This document shows, in pieces, positions 1 through 10,483 of a DNA stretch of 64,000 bases (positions are counted from its first letter, which is position 1; each line of letters opens with the position of its first letter). Location: the NCBI GenBank assembly GCA_016808115.1, contig JAEQBH010001373.1:50998-114997 (forward strand), written 5' to 3'. Under the pieces are notes generated by a model. It worked only from the letters and a program-made list of their open reading frames with translations. It searched no databases and had not been told where the DNA came from. A program made the translations under genes and the position numbers. The stretch is from Tetrastigma voinierianum. Lineage: Eukaryota; Streptophyta; Magnoliopsida; Vitales; Vitaceae.

Positions 1-600
1 ATCCGGTATCCACGACCTCCCGCCCGCGCTCAGCCAACCTCGCGGTGACTTCGCCCGATGTCAGCGACGCCGAGCGAGAACCATGTCGCGACGCCAGGCT
101 CGATTAATAGCGACCTCACGAACGACCGAGCCGTCTTCGGCGTGGCCACAATGGCGACATCCACGAATAACCCGTAACGACATCGTCTTCATGTCGCGAC
201 CGCCGTTTACCTAGCGCTCGCGTCGCTGCCCATGTCAGCGACCTCGCAATGATATGTCGCGACATCGAGAGCACCGCTCGACCCCTTTACCAGCTGCATT
301 CAGCGGCTATCCGTAGCCATGACCTCCTTTATCTTGACCACCGTATGGCGACTTCACTTTGATGTCGCGACATCCATTCAACGGCGAACCTGAGACCGCG
401 CAGCCCGGTAATTCGCGGCGTCCGCTAACTGCTTTACCCGTGTGCGACCCGGCTTTGATGTCGCGACGTAACGGCGGCGACCGCAACGTAACTCGGTAGA
501 GATCGGCGTCGTTCTTCTGGTGGCGACCTGCATCGAAGCACGGTCGCGACCTCTCCTTATCCATGTCGCGACCTCAAAACGATCCTAACACGCGTGAAAT
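1..600. repeat. GC-rich repeat with recurring TGTCGCGAC motifs
   Basis: The GC-rich block carries the motif TGTCGCGAC at 84, 192, 255, 363, 459 and 564; at 254 and 362 it is the full palindrome ATGTCGCGACAT. Several intervals are near 100-110 bp, and weaker forms (ATGTCAGCGAC, ATGGCGAC) lie between. This suggests a degraded tandem repeat. It has the GC-rich character of the Tat minisatellites further along but no visible sequence match to them. Open frames across it lack recognisable domains. It could be the repeat region of another retrotransposon cut by the window edge. Confidence 0.5.
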
Positions 601-1306
601 TTTTTCTCTTTCATCTAGCAGCCTTCTTTTCTGCTACTCCATTGATGCAGTAGCCTAACCCACTGCTTCATATAAACTTTAAAAATTTAAGAGTTGAATT
701 TCAACTCTTTTTCCATGCATGAAAACTGGAACAACCTCCCAGAATCTCACAACACCCATCTACTGCTATTCAAAAAAAAGCGGAACCTTGCCGGAAAAAT
801 CAAAATTTTTTTTCATTCCTCGGTAGCCTTCCACGCTGCTCACCTTTACTCCTAAAGATGCGGTAAGCAGACTTTGCTCTTAATCCGCTTCTAAATTTCT
901 AGGATTTTTTTTTAATTTTCAATTCTTTCCCTTGTCTGCTTTGGAATAATTTTCGAAATTCCACAAATTCCATTCGAGTTCATGTTCAAAAGCTGAACCT
1001 TTGTCGAGAGAAAAATATTTTTTTCTTTTTTTTTTTTTTCGTTTGTTTCTGGACTGTTCTGCCCAAAATTTTAGAACATAACCGTAGGTGTTCAACAATT
1101 TCTCCTATGCTACTCACCAAGCATACAATTTCATACAATTCACATACAACAGACATGTTATACACCATCACACATCACATTTAATTCACCCAAAATTCAC
1201 ACTGATGTATGATCTATCCCGTGCCCACAAAGTCCTAGGTATCTCGTATACCTAACTCTAGAGCTCCCAAAATTAGCCTTGGATTTACCTTAGCTACGAT
1301 GCAGTA
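601..1306. other. AT-rich spacer, no gene recognised
   Basis: AT-rich sequence with T and A runs (for example near 1,020-1,040). It joins the GC-rich repeat to the LTR at 1,307. No primer-binding site for initiator methionine tRNA and no polypurine tract was seen next to the LTR edge, so I cannot say whether this is internal sequence of that element or flanking DNA. Confidence 0.4.
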
Positions 1307-3378
1307 TGGCCCCAAATCAGGTGTCCGGGTTGACCACCCGTCGGCTTTGCGGAAATTCTATACATCTCGTATCACGAGACATATACCTGAGTAAAATAGC
1401 CACATGGGGCCCATACATCCGTACTCATATAACAAAAATCTCAACTATATTCTCATAGTTTTCATGTTTGTTCTACAAAAAGATTTATACATATTTACAA
1501 ATATTTTCTTAAAGCCACATTTCGGCTTTCTTCTCAAAAACTACCTCTCTTTGCGTCATAGTCTCCTGGATAGTCCTGTGCACGAAGGGGGTCATGACGG
1601 GGTGAAGCGGCAGAGTAGAAAATTCTCTAAGGGGTACTCCCCACCTAAAATGCATATCACAATGGCATATATAAACAATCAATCACATTTCATACAATTA
1701 TTTTCTATATGAAATGTCTATATCATGCATGAGATGTAACCCCTCATGCTCACCACCTGAGTCCCATCCGACTCCCTCACACCTGAAGTGCTAAATGTGA
1801 AATAAACTAGTCACACCACGGCTAAACCATTGGAAAACCCTCAGATTTATTTATCAAAAGCCTGATTTTGATTCTTTTCCTTTTATTTTGTGGGCCCGCA
1901 GTTTAGGGTTTTACCGTGGGGCCTTACGCCTTTTCAACATTTTCACGAGACACATCAGCGGGATTCATGTCTAGTGAGTAATATGTGGGACTTTCATACG
2001 GGGATCACGACTTGCTCCATGAAACATGTAATTTATCATTTTGATCACATTTTACACACTCGTGAATCTCTACCTTGGACTTTGTCCCATTTTTCCCAGT
2101 TCGCGACCCGCTCCTGTCTGGAATGAATAAACCTTACCACACCCACACAGGCCTGGCGCGATGTGGCCAGGTGCATATGAAATGCATGATGCAGTCATTT
2201 TCCTCTCATCACTACATGCATGAATGATTACTACATGAAACATTTACAAACCATGGAAATTATAATTTATACATATAATATACCTCGTGCAAATATATTA
2301 TCATCCAACAAAGCATGCATCAATATCATTTTCACATAACATATTTATTCATACAGCAATAACACACAATTAGGTCACAAACTTGGGACCATTCAACAGG
2401 GTACCTCACGGCCCCTTAGCAAACATGAACCATTTTGGTTCGATCATATCATCACATCAAACAACCATGATACCTAGAAACTTTAGGTTTCTAATTAAAA
2501 CTTGACTTACAGTCCATCTGACCGGTCATGAATCCATACCCATTAATTCCAAGCTTGGAACTAATATACATAGCTCTGTGGCCTCCCATAAGCAACTCTA
2601 CTGTTATAAAGCGCTGGCAAGTAAATAAGTAGGAAAATATCCTACCTCTTGGAAGTTGAAAAACTCCCCGAAGCCGGGTCACGCACGTTGTCCTCTCAGG
2701 TGTAGAACACTTCCCCCTTGTCTCGAAAGAATCAGACGGTCGGATCGCTGCAAATCTAGAGAGAAGGAAGACGTTCTCTCTCTGGGTTTCTCCATGTTTG
2801 TGCATTTGTATCTTCACCTCATGAATTCTTTTCCTTTTTGCATTACTTTTGCTTTTTCTTTTCTCTTTTCTCTTTTCTCCTCTCATTTTCTCCTCCCATT
2901 TTTGCTCCTTTCTTCTCTTTTCTCCTTTGGTCCTTTTCGCCTTTTTGGAGTCATCATCAGGTCGAATGGGAGAATTTCCTCCTCTCATTCACCGAGCCAA
3001 ATTGGTGGCACTCCTTTCCTTAATTTTCTTATTTCGCCATCCTCTTTTATAATCATCCCATATAGCGTAGGCTTTACATGTGAATGTAGGATTCAATTCC
3101 ACACATGGCTTAATGTAGTACCACTACTTTTGATAAGTGTCACTCACTTGTGGTGCCAAATGGCATCCGTATTTTGTAGTAATGGAATTCGATGGCGTGT
3201 ACTCAGCGATAATCCCGACCGCCTCAGGTTAAGCAGTCGGCGTGGTAGCTAAATTCGTAGAGGCGATTTCAGCGGAAGAATCCGTTTAGATCATCCGAGA
3301 TCTAGAAAAATTCGGGTTTTTAACGAGAAATTTCCATTTATCATTCCTTAGAAAACATGGATTTTCCGGGGTCTCACA
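1307..3378 (-). mobile_element. LTR of a Ty3/gypsy chromovirus, copy 1
   Basis: About 2.07 kb, collinear with 6,180-8,256 and 34,825-37,139. All three share the left end (TGGCCCCAAATCAGG here), a GACGGGGTGA stretch, a conserved segment around 2,640-2,790 with GACGGTCGGATCG and an oligo-CT run, and a right end GGGGTCTCACA. Copy 3 sits directly after a minus-strand integrase, so the family reads on the minus strand and the right edge here is the LTR 5' end (TGTGAGACCCC). The right flank joins unit 1 at its conserved TCTCTTTATAATG anchor. No target-site duplication is visible, so solo LTR or one LTR of a longer element both remain possible. Open frames inside (for example 2,656-3,252) are incidental. 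Confidence 0.72.
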
Positions 3379-5530
3379 TCTCTTTATAATGAAAAGAGAA
3401 AAATGTCTCAAAATTTCCTACATTAAAATAGAATCAATCGGTTTATTGTTAAACAAAAAAAAAGAAAGAAAAGAAAAATAGTTCTTAAAGTACAATAAAT
3501 GGAATGTAAAATATCTAACATTAAATATAATAAATTAAAACAATTAACTGTGATATGATTGGAAAAAAAAAACTTTAACATGATTATATAAAATATCTCG
3601 AACCTTCATCCGTGAAATAATAATAAATAAAATAATTAAAGCATTAGAAACATGAAAACATTTTGCATTAATAATTACTTCGCAACCAAGAGCCCCCATA
3701 AATTCATTGTTTCTTTTATTTGTGAGTCTTTTCTATTGTGTTTTATGATTTGTTTTTCCTAAATGTCCTTTAAAATTTTGCCAAATTTTTTACGGTTGCC
3801 TTTTAGCATTGCTATTACTTATACCTTGTGGGTATAAACTTGTAAGAAAAAAAATATAAATTTATAAACATGAATTTGAAGGACCTTACGGTATAAAATT
3901 AGATGGTAAAAAGATGAAATATATTTAAATTTATATGTTTTCTTAATTACTGATTCTCTCATCCTACAAATAAAATATAATCCTATGTACTTAAGACAAA
4001 CCCAAAAAGATGAGGTATAAGGAAGGAAGGAGTCTCAGGTTCGAGTTCCAATCGATACAGGATTGATATGGAATATTTTTAAATAGATTTATAATAAAAA
4101 AAGTATTATATTTATATATTTGGGTCCATAAATAAAATTTTGCGTCAAAACTATTTTTAGGAATAGTTTTTCAAAAACACATTTTTAAATTTTATATTAC
4201 TAAACAGTCCCTTAGCAATAAAGAAGTGGTTGAAAATGTCATATTCTAAAATAATTGACAACACATTCAAACCATGATTTCTAACAATTGTAAGATCAAA
4301 CCAACACTTAACAACTCAACAAACCCAAAAACTAATTGCAAATGATGGTGTAAAAGGGATCCAATTCATTTTGATAACTCAAAACACAATCCAAGAATCA
4401 AGATTGAAGAATACCCAAAGGGTTTAGGAGTAAAAAAAAAAACAAACCCTAAGATAAATTCACAGCAAGAACAAGTAACAATAAAATAAAAAACTGAAAG
4501 CAAAAATATCATACCTGACTATTAACTGTCAACAATGAAATATCAGTTTTGAAGAGAAAAATTGCCCTCTCTTCAATTTCTCAAATTCAAAAGCAAGCAA
4601 GCCTATTTATAAACTTTGTTTTGAGCCCTCTTTTTCTTTTTTTTTTTCACCTGCCAAGTTTGTTTCAATAAGTAAATATTTTCAGTATCAAACTCTAGTA
4701 ATATTCCTTTTAAAACCAATATTTCCAGTATCAAACTTTAGTAATATTCCTTTCAAAACATGGATACGTTTGGATAAGTATTTTAAAAAATATATTAATT
4801 TGAAAATTATATCTTGACGATTTTTAAATTATTTGAAAATAATATTTCAGATAGATAAGATTAAAATAATAACATTTTAGAGTTGTATATCTAACAATAA
4901 ACTGTTTTGAGTTAATAAAAGTTAAAATTAAAAATGATTAATTATATTAATACTCTCTTTAGTGGTGAAGGGTTGTGTGGGAGATAGGAAAGAGATATAT
5001 TAGAGAGTTGTGGTTCAGGTATATTACATAGTTGTAATGTAAAGTAAATAAGTATGAAAAAAAATTTATATAAATGATTCTCAATTTTTTTATTTTTTTA
5101 TTTGGTGTCTCAACCTTTTTTTTTTGTTCAATATATGATGCTCAATCAGAAAATGGGACTCATAATATTCCATCATATAAATATAATGATTATTTAAATA
5201 ACTTTTGTGAGGTGAAGTGACCTAATTAAGGTCATTTATTTAAATATAATAATATTTAGGGGATTATATTTTTATAACTTTTAGGAATTATATCTTTCGA
5301 GTACTGTTTATATATTTTTTAGACTACTTTTAGAATTGTGTTTATATCTGAATTGGTATTTGATTGTAAGAGAAATATTTGGAATATTTTAAAATTAGGA
5401 AACACTCTTCATTATTTCAAAAAGAGGTCTATTATAAATATGGAGATTGAAATCTCTTATTTAAAAAAAAAGAAAAAAAAGAAAAAGAAAAGAGGAGGGA
5501 TCATAAGAGAGAATGAACATGACTTTGGAT
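3379..5530. other. Upstream region of F-box copy 1, no gene
   Basis: AT-rich, collinear with 30,390-32,450 and with 41,656-43,430 continuing at 48,712-48,950. It contains a tRNA promoter-like B box at 4,038-4,049 (GGTTCGAGTTCC) and simple A/T runs. Near 4,440-4,640 it holds a sequence ending in a TATTTATAAAC box that is repeated in all units. I see no coding sequence. Confidence 0.55.
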
Positions 5531-5555
5531 GAAAAGAGAGCATGATTAAAGTTTT

Positions 5556-8544
5556 TTGCCAGAAAATCATGGTTTTTCGGTGAGTTCTGAGCATTCGATA
5601 CGATCATGTCTCGTTTCTGAAAGAGATTATTATATTTTTGATATCATATGTAAATCATGGAGAGCCTCACGAATCTCGGAGTACGCAATTACATTTCGAA
5701 TCGATGATTATTCAAGATTACATGAATCTCCGCTATTAATGTCAATATCAAAGAGATCGGGTAGATATAATTTCTTTCATCCTCTTCACCACACATATTA
5801 TATGGATATTCCAGAATTGTTAAACAAAAAAAATCTTATATTCTAAAGATGGGTGGTTGCTGGTTATGGGAGGAAAGTATGCTAAAGAAAAATAAGTTTT
5901 TTTCTTTGTCCCTTTACGAATTGATCTTCTAGATATACCACGATCTACGTTCCCGCACTAAATTCGGTTTCTACGGTCTTCTACCAACCCGAGGATTGTG
6001 TAGTGGTAGGAATAATGAACTTACTTTCTTTGATGGAAATTGCTGTTATCAAACCCGGAGAAGATGATTGGGAGATAGAAGATGTCGCGACGACAACGAG
6101 ATTCACTGATTCAAAGTTTCATGGTTGAAAGTGATGGGAATTGGTGCCATTTTTCTCGGCTGATTATGGAAGGACTACGTGACACCCCAAAACGGGGTCA
6201 GTTGACTACCAAAATCGACCGGAACACAAGTGGATGTCGGGTTACCTGACACCACTTTAGAAAAATCGGGCAGAGTCTCCTTTGTACGGGGAGCTCTACC
6301 CAATTACAAAACACACGCCCTTGACTGTCAGCGATTAATATATGCAATATATATATCGAGATATATCAAATATGCATACCAAGCGCCAGTCGACTATATA
6401 TATTCCATAGTTCACAAGATTTACAATATTTTCACTCTTAAACAATACATATATTAAAGCTTAAATAGTTCTAATACATGTAAGAAGCATCAACGAGCCA
6501 CATTACGACTTATGCAGAACTTCAGGCCTCGGGGCCAGGCAGTACCTGCTTGCTCACATTGCACGTGAAAGGGGGATCACGACGGGGTGAGCTAAAGCTT
6601 CAGTAGGGCTTATTACTAGTAATTCTTTGCCCACCTAAGTGCGGTGCAATGTTCCAAATTAAACACACATTCTAAACAAATGCATGATCCTACTTGAATG
6701 TCTGCGCGATAGCTCGGATCCAGGAGTCCTCCGCGCTCTCTCTCACACTCGCCTAAGCCTTGTATGAGAATTATTGTGTTATTGAGTGGACAGCCCTCAA
6801 GTGAATATATATCAATTGGGCTATTTCCGACGATTGATATATATTATTAGTTTAATGGACTACCCTCGATGAATATATATATCAAGCTGGGCATTTCAGG
6901 CGGTTGATATATTATTTAGTTGGACACCCTCAGATGAATATATATCCAGTGGGCGCTCGACGGTTGATATATTATTTAGTTTGGACTACCCTCCGATAAT
7001 TAACATTTTGAATGACATAGAGCGAATTTTAATATTTTTAAACTCTGCTCCAGAGCCTTTTTATACGAAACAAATACCATTGCACTGAAATTCCTATGGT
7101 CTAGGATGTTCCAGTGCATATGGAATGCATGTATGCCAATTCCAATACAGTCTAAACCATATGCAAATATATAAACATGAATATATTCGCATAAAAATTA
7201 AATCACACAAATATGTTATGTAATTTATCATTTCAAACACAAAATTAGCTCAGCAGGCTAATGTCCAAACACAAGCAATTCGATTCGAATTACTTAACCA
7301 AACACGGATTTTCCCGAAAATACATTTTTCTTGGGTCACTATTCCTAGGAACAGTAAAACCCTAGGGTTTACTGTTCCCGACACTCAATTAATCCTAGGT
7401 TCATGTTTTGAACCCGCATTTCACGGCCACTACCGGCCTCAAATCCAACCAATACATGATTCAAACCACTACACCCATTTTTCATACCCACACGGCCATG
7501 GAGCAGCTACGGGCTGCTCCATTTGGTTTCAAAAAAATTGTATTAATTCGGTCCCATGTTTTGGGACCGATCCAGCAACGTGGCGCCAATCATTCAACGT
7601 TAGAAAAGCGCTAAAAATGGGAATAAAACTAGTAGGAAAATCTACCTCAAGGAGTTTGAAGCTCCGATCGAATCGCGCGTAGGCTTTGTCGCGTAGAACA
7701 TTTCTCCTTCTTGCCCCGAAGACCGCCGACGGTCGGATCGCGCGTATTTTTAGAGAGAAGTTTCTCTCTCTAAGGAAAAAACACAAAAATGACTCTTGGG
7801 CGTTTATGCGTTCGCGTTTTGTTCTTAACGCGTTGGAGAAGAAGCGGCGCATGGCGGTTTTTCGTCATTTAGTGACTTAACAACTTCATTAATAACGTTT
7901 ACGTCCCTCTTTTCCCAGATTTGATATTCGGCACTACCTCGGTCGTCCATTTTCCTTCGTTCTCTACTCATCTACTTATGGTACATGAGTACGTGTTATA
8001 TGTGGGCTTTCGTCGCGTCGAAACCATTTTACGACGCGCGAAGCGATGCCTCGAAGCGTCTTTGAATCCGTGTCTCGGAGAAAATTACGAAATTTTACGT
8101 GCTAACTAGATTTCGCGAGGCGATTCAGCGGTGCGATCCGTTTCGTCATGCGAGATCTAGAGAGAATTAATTACGGTTTTTTAACAGTAATTACAATTTT
8201 GTAAAAAATTACGATTTTGCCCTTATTTCAGAAATTGGAATTTCTCGGGTCTTACAATTTCTGTTCTAAAACCAGATGCATCCAAAAGGAATTGGGTGAA
8301 TGTAGAAGATTTAGGCGACAAGGTTATATATTTGAGTAATGGTGGTTCCTGGGTAGAAAAAAGAAGGGTTTCCTGTAATAATAATAGGATATATCTTCCT
8401 ATGCTTTACGACAACAATAAGGCTGTTATATTCTACGACCTTAAAACTCAAAGATATCATTACAACGGATATGATTTTCGGTACGGCTTTTTATCATATC
8501 AAGCGGATCTTTCATTACGCTATGGATTAAACCCACATAATTAA
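5556..8544 (+). pseudogene. F-box/DUF295 gene copy 1, split by a solo LTR
   Basis: F-box proteins are substrate adaptors of SCF ubiquitin ligases; DUF295 proteins are a plant-expanded F-box subfamily with a C-terminal beta-rich region. Near 5,640-5,680 the frame encodes the end of an F-box (IICKSWR), followed by a DUF295-like segment to about 6,150 (HGWLLV-like turn, PFTR-like region, FDGNCCYQ). The frame shifts around 5,846 and again near 6,000. At 6,180 a 2.08-kb LTR enters. Coding sequence resumes at 8,257 with the DUF295 C-terminus (PDASKRNWVNVEDLG, then YDLKTQRYHYNG) and stops at 8,544 after LNPHN. Unit 3 keeps the same junction without the LTR. The start is uncertain: the longest open stretch begins at a non-ATG codon. 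Certainly non-functional as read. Confidence 0.82.
6180..8256 (-). mobile_element. Solo LTR (chromovirus family) inside an F-box gene
   Basis: 2,077 bp, starting TGACACCCCAAAACGGGGTC and ending TCTCGGGTCTTACA. It matches the LTRs at 1,307-3,378 and 34,825-37,139 along its length, including GATCACGACGGGGTGAGCTA near 6,570 and a GACGGTCGGATCGCGCG block near 7,730. Both ends abut F-box coding sequence that is continuous in unit 3 near 49,795-49,812. No internal retrotransposon sequence is present, so this is a solo LTR, normally formed by LTR-LTR recombination. Flanks (ACTAC left, ATTTC right) only loosely resemble a 5-bp duplication. Orientation is taken from copy 3, which follows a minus-strand pol. 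Confidence 0.85.
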
Positions 8545-10483
8545 ATATGTAGTGTACTCTTTAAGTAATAACCTATTCTGATTCATTTTCGTTGTTTCAT
8601 ATAATAATTATGACTTGTTTTCATTTTCAATAGCAATTACCTACCTGTTGGTACATGCATGCCTTGTTTTTTTTTTTTATCTTTTATCTTTTGACATCTA
8701 TTCACTTTACAATACTAACTACTGCACGTCTATGTATGCTTATTAAAATTCTACACTACACCATTTGATCAACACTAATGAACTTCCATGAAATTAGTTT
8801 GTGATTTTTAATATTTATGCATAAATGATCTTAGGACTTTGGCGGATGGTTTTCACTATAATGATTCGGTTTGGTTTCTACATGGTAATCATAACTAATT
8901 TCTTAGGAAAAAATAAAATTTATATGTAATGGTTTTCACACATTCATAGGTAAGTATGACCTATAATTTATTTGTTTTTTTATTACTTTCATGAAATTAC
9001 AAAGTGTACAAAAATCATGGTGTATTGTATTAGACTTTTAAAGACTTTATAAAAGTCGCGTGTGATCGATTATGACTTTTTAAGAGCTTTAAAAATGTTT
9101 ATAAACGTAGTTGTTCTTTTAGGCGAGATGTTATCTAGTTAAATGCGGCACTGGCAGTGATAAAACCATTTCTAATTTGGCTTTAAGGGCATAATTGGTT
9201 ACAGTTTTTGAAAACTATTTTTTTGTTTTGAAAAAAACAAGAATAATAAGAAAAACACCGAAAACACGTTTAGTTCTTATTGATTTTTGTTTTGAAAAAA
9301 ATATGAAAAATATAAAAAACATTAATTTCATATAATAAGAACAATTTTCAAATAATACAAATGATATTCTTTGTGTTAAGCTTGCTATGGCCTGCCACCC
9401 CGTGATCTAATGGATTGCCAAGTCAAATTATAATAAAGTTTTTGAAGGCTTTTTTATCTATTTTTTGGTATCAATTTCAATATCAATAAGAGTTTTGATC
9501 GTGAATCAATGATTTTTTCAATTTAATGACTAACGGAATTTTTAGAACATACTTATTATTAATATTATTAAACATACTTTTTGTTTTAAAAGAGAATAAT
9601 TTTATTGATTTAAATTAGTAATACATTCGATAAAAAAAAAGAATCAAATTTGTTAAAAACTTTAAAGGATGACCTGATATACAGGTTAATGTGCGATGAA
9701 TCGAACCCCAAAATGCGTATTTGATTGATATAATGGCCCAGAATACATATAAGCAGTTATGCGTATGTGTATTATGGTTTGAGCTTGATGTCTTTCTTGT
9801 CCAGGCTCTATTTTAATTCGAATCATTTTCTGTGAAAGCATTCTTGACTCAGACCACAAAAATAACCCGTCATATTAAAGGCAATCTGAGCCGCAGCTTA
9901 GCGAGATGGCTTGATAAAAGCATTGAAAAAACAAATTAAAAATCCAGATTTTATGAAATAACTATTTTATAGAAAAAGAAAATTGATATAAAAAGATATA
10001 GAGTGACGATTTCATATCAATAATGACCAAAACAACTTTTTCTTTGTTTTTCCACAAGAAAAACAATGATCCCTAATGCCAATAACCAATTACCTAATCC
10101 GAGCCTTGTAGAAACAAAATGATTTAAGATTTCCTCTGTACTACATATATGGGGTGGGGTCGCATGGAGGGAAAATAGCTGCACATAAATGGAAAAGGGG
10201 GCAGGTGACTGACTACTTACACAAAATACAAAATGGGAACCGAAAACAGCCAAAGCAGAGAGAGCATCATCAGAAACCAAATAAAACCGGATTAGAAAGG
10301 TCCAAGTCCAACCTGAATATTAGTTGCAAGAAAAATGAAAAAATTTGGTAATCCCTCTAATTAAAACTTTCTGGGTGTCAGTGACACATTACTAGTTCCA
10401 TCATGCATGTACATTGAACTTCAACTACCCAGTATGTTCTACAACAGCTTTGGTGCTAACATATTGTTCACTTAAAAACTGCC
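8545..10483. other. 3' flank of F-box copy 1, no gene
   Basis: Positions 8,545-9,660 are collinear with 33,548-34,650 in unit 2 and, for the first 200 bp, with unit 3 after 50,091. From about 9,660 units 1 and 2 differ strongly. AT-rich with short imperfect repeats. No reading frame with recognisable domains; the open frame at 10,017-10,280 (minus) has no known motif. Confidence 0.5.

Noticed and set aside
2656..3252. 198-codon open frame with Phe/Ser-rich stretch
   Set aside because: Inside an LTR present three times; the peptide comes from a CT-rich tract and is not kept in the other copies.
4038..4049. Functional tRNA gene
   Set aside because: Only a B box is present; no cloverleaf or full A box could be built in any of the three units.
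6080..6096. GATGTCGCGACGACAACGAG in F-box copy 1 as a member of the TGTCGCGAC repeat
   Set aside because: The surrounding sequence is F-box coding and differs from the block at 1-600; a single occurrence is compatible with local deletion in this copy.
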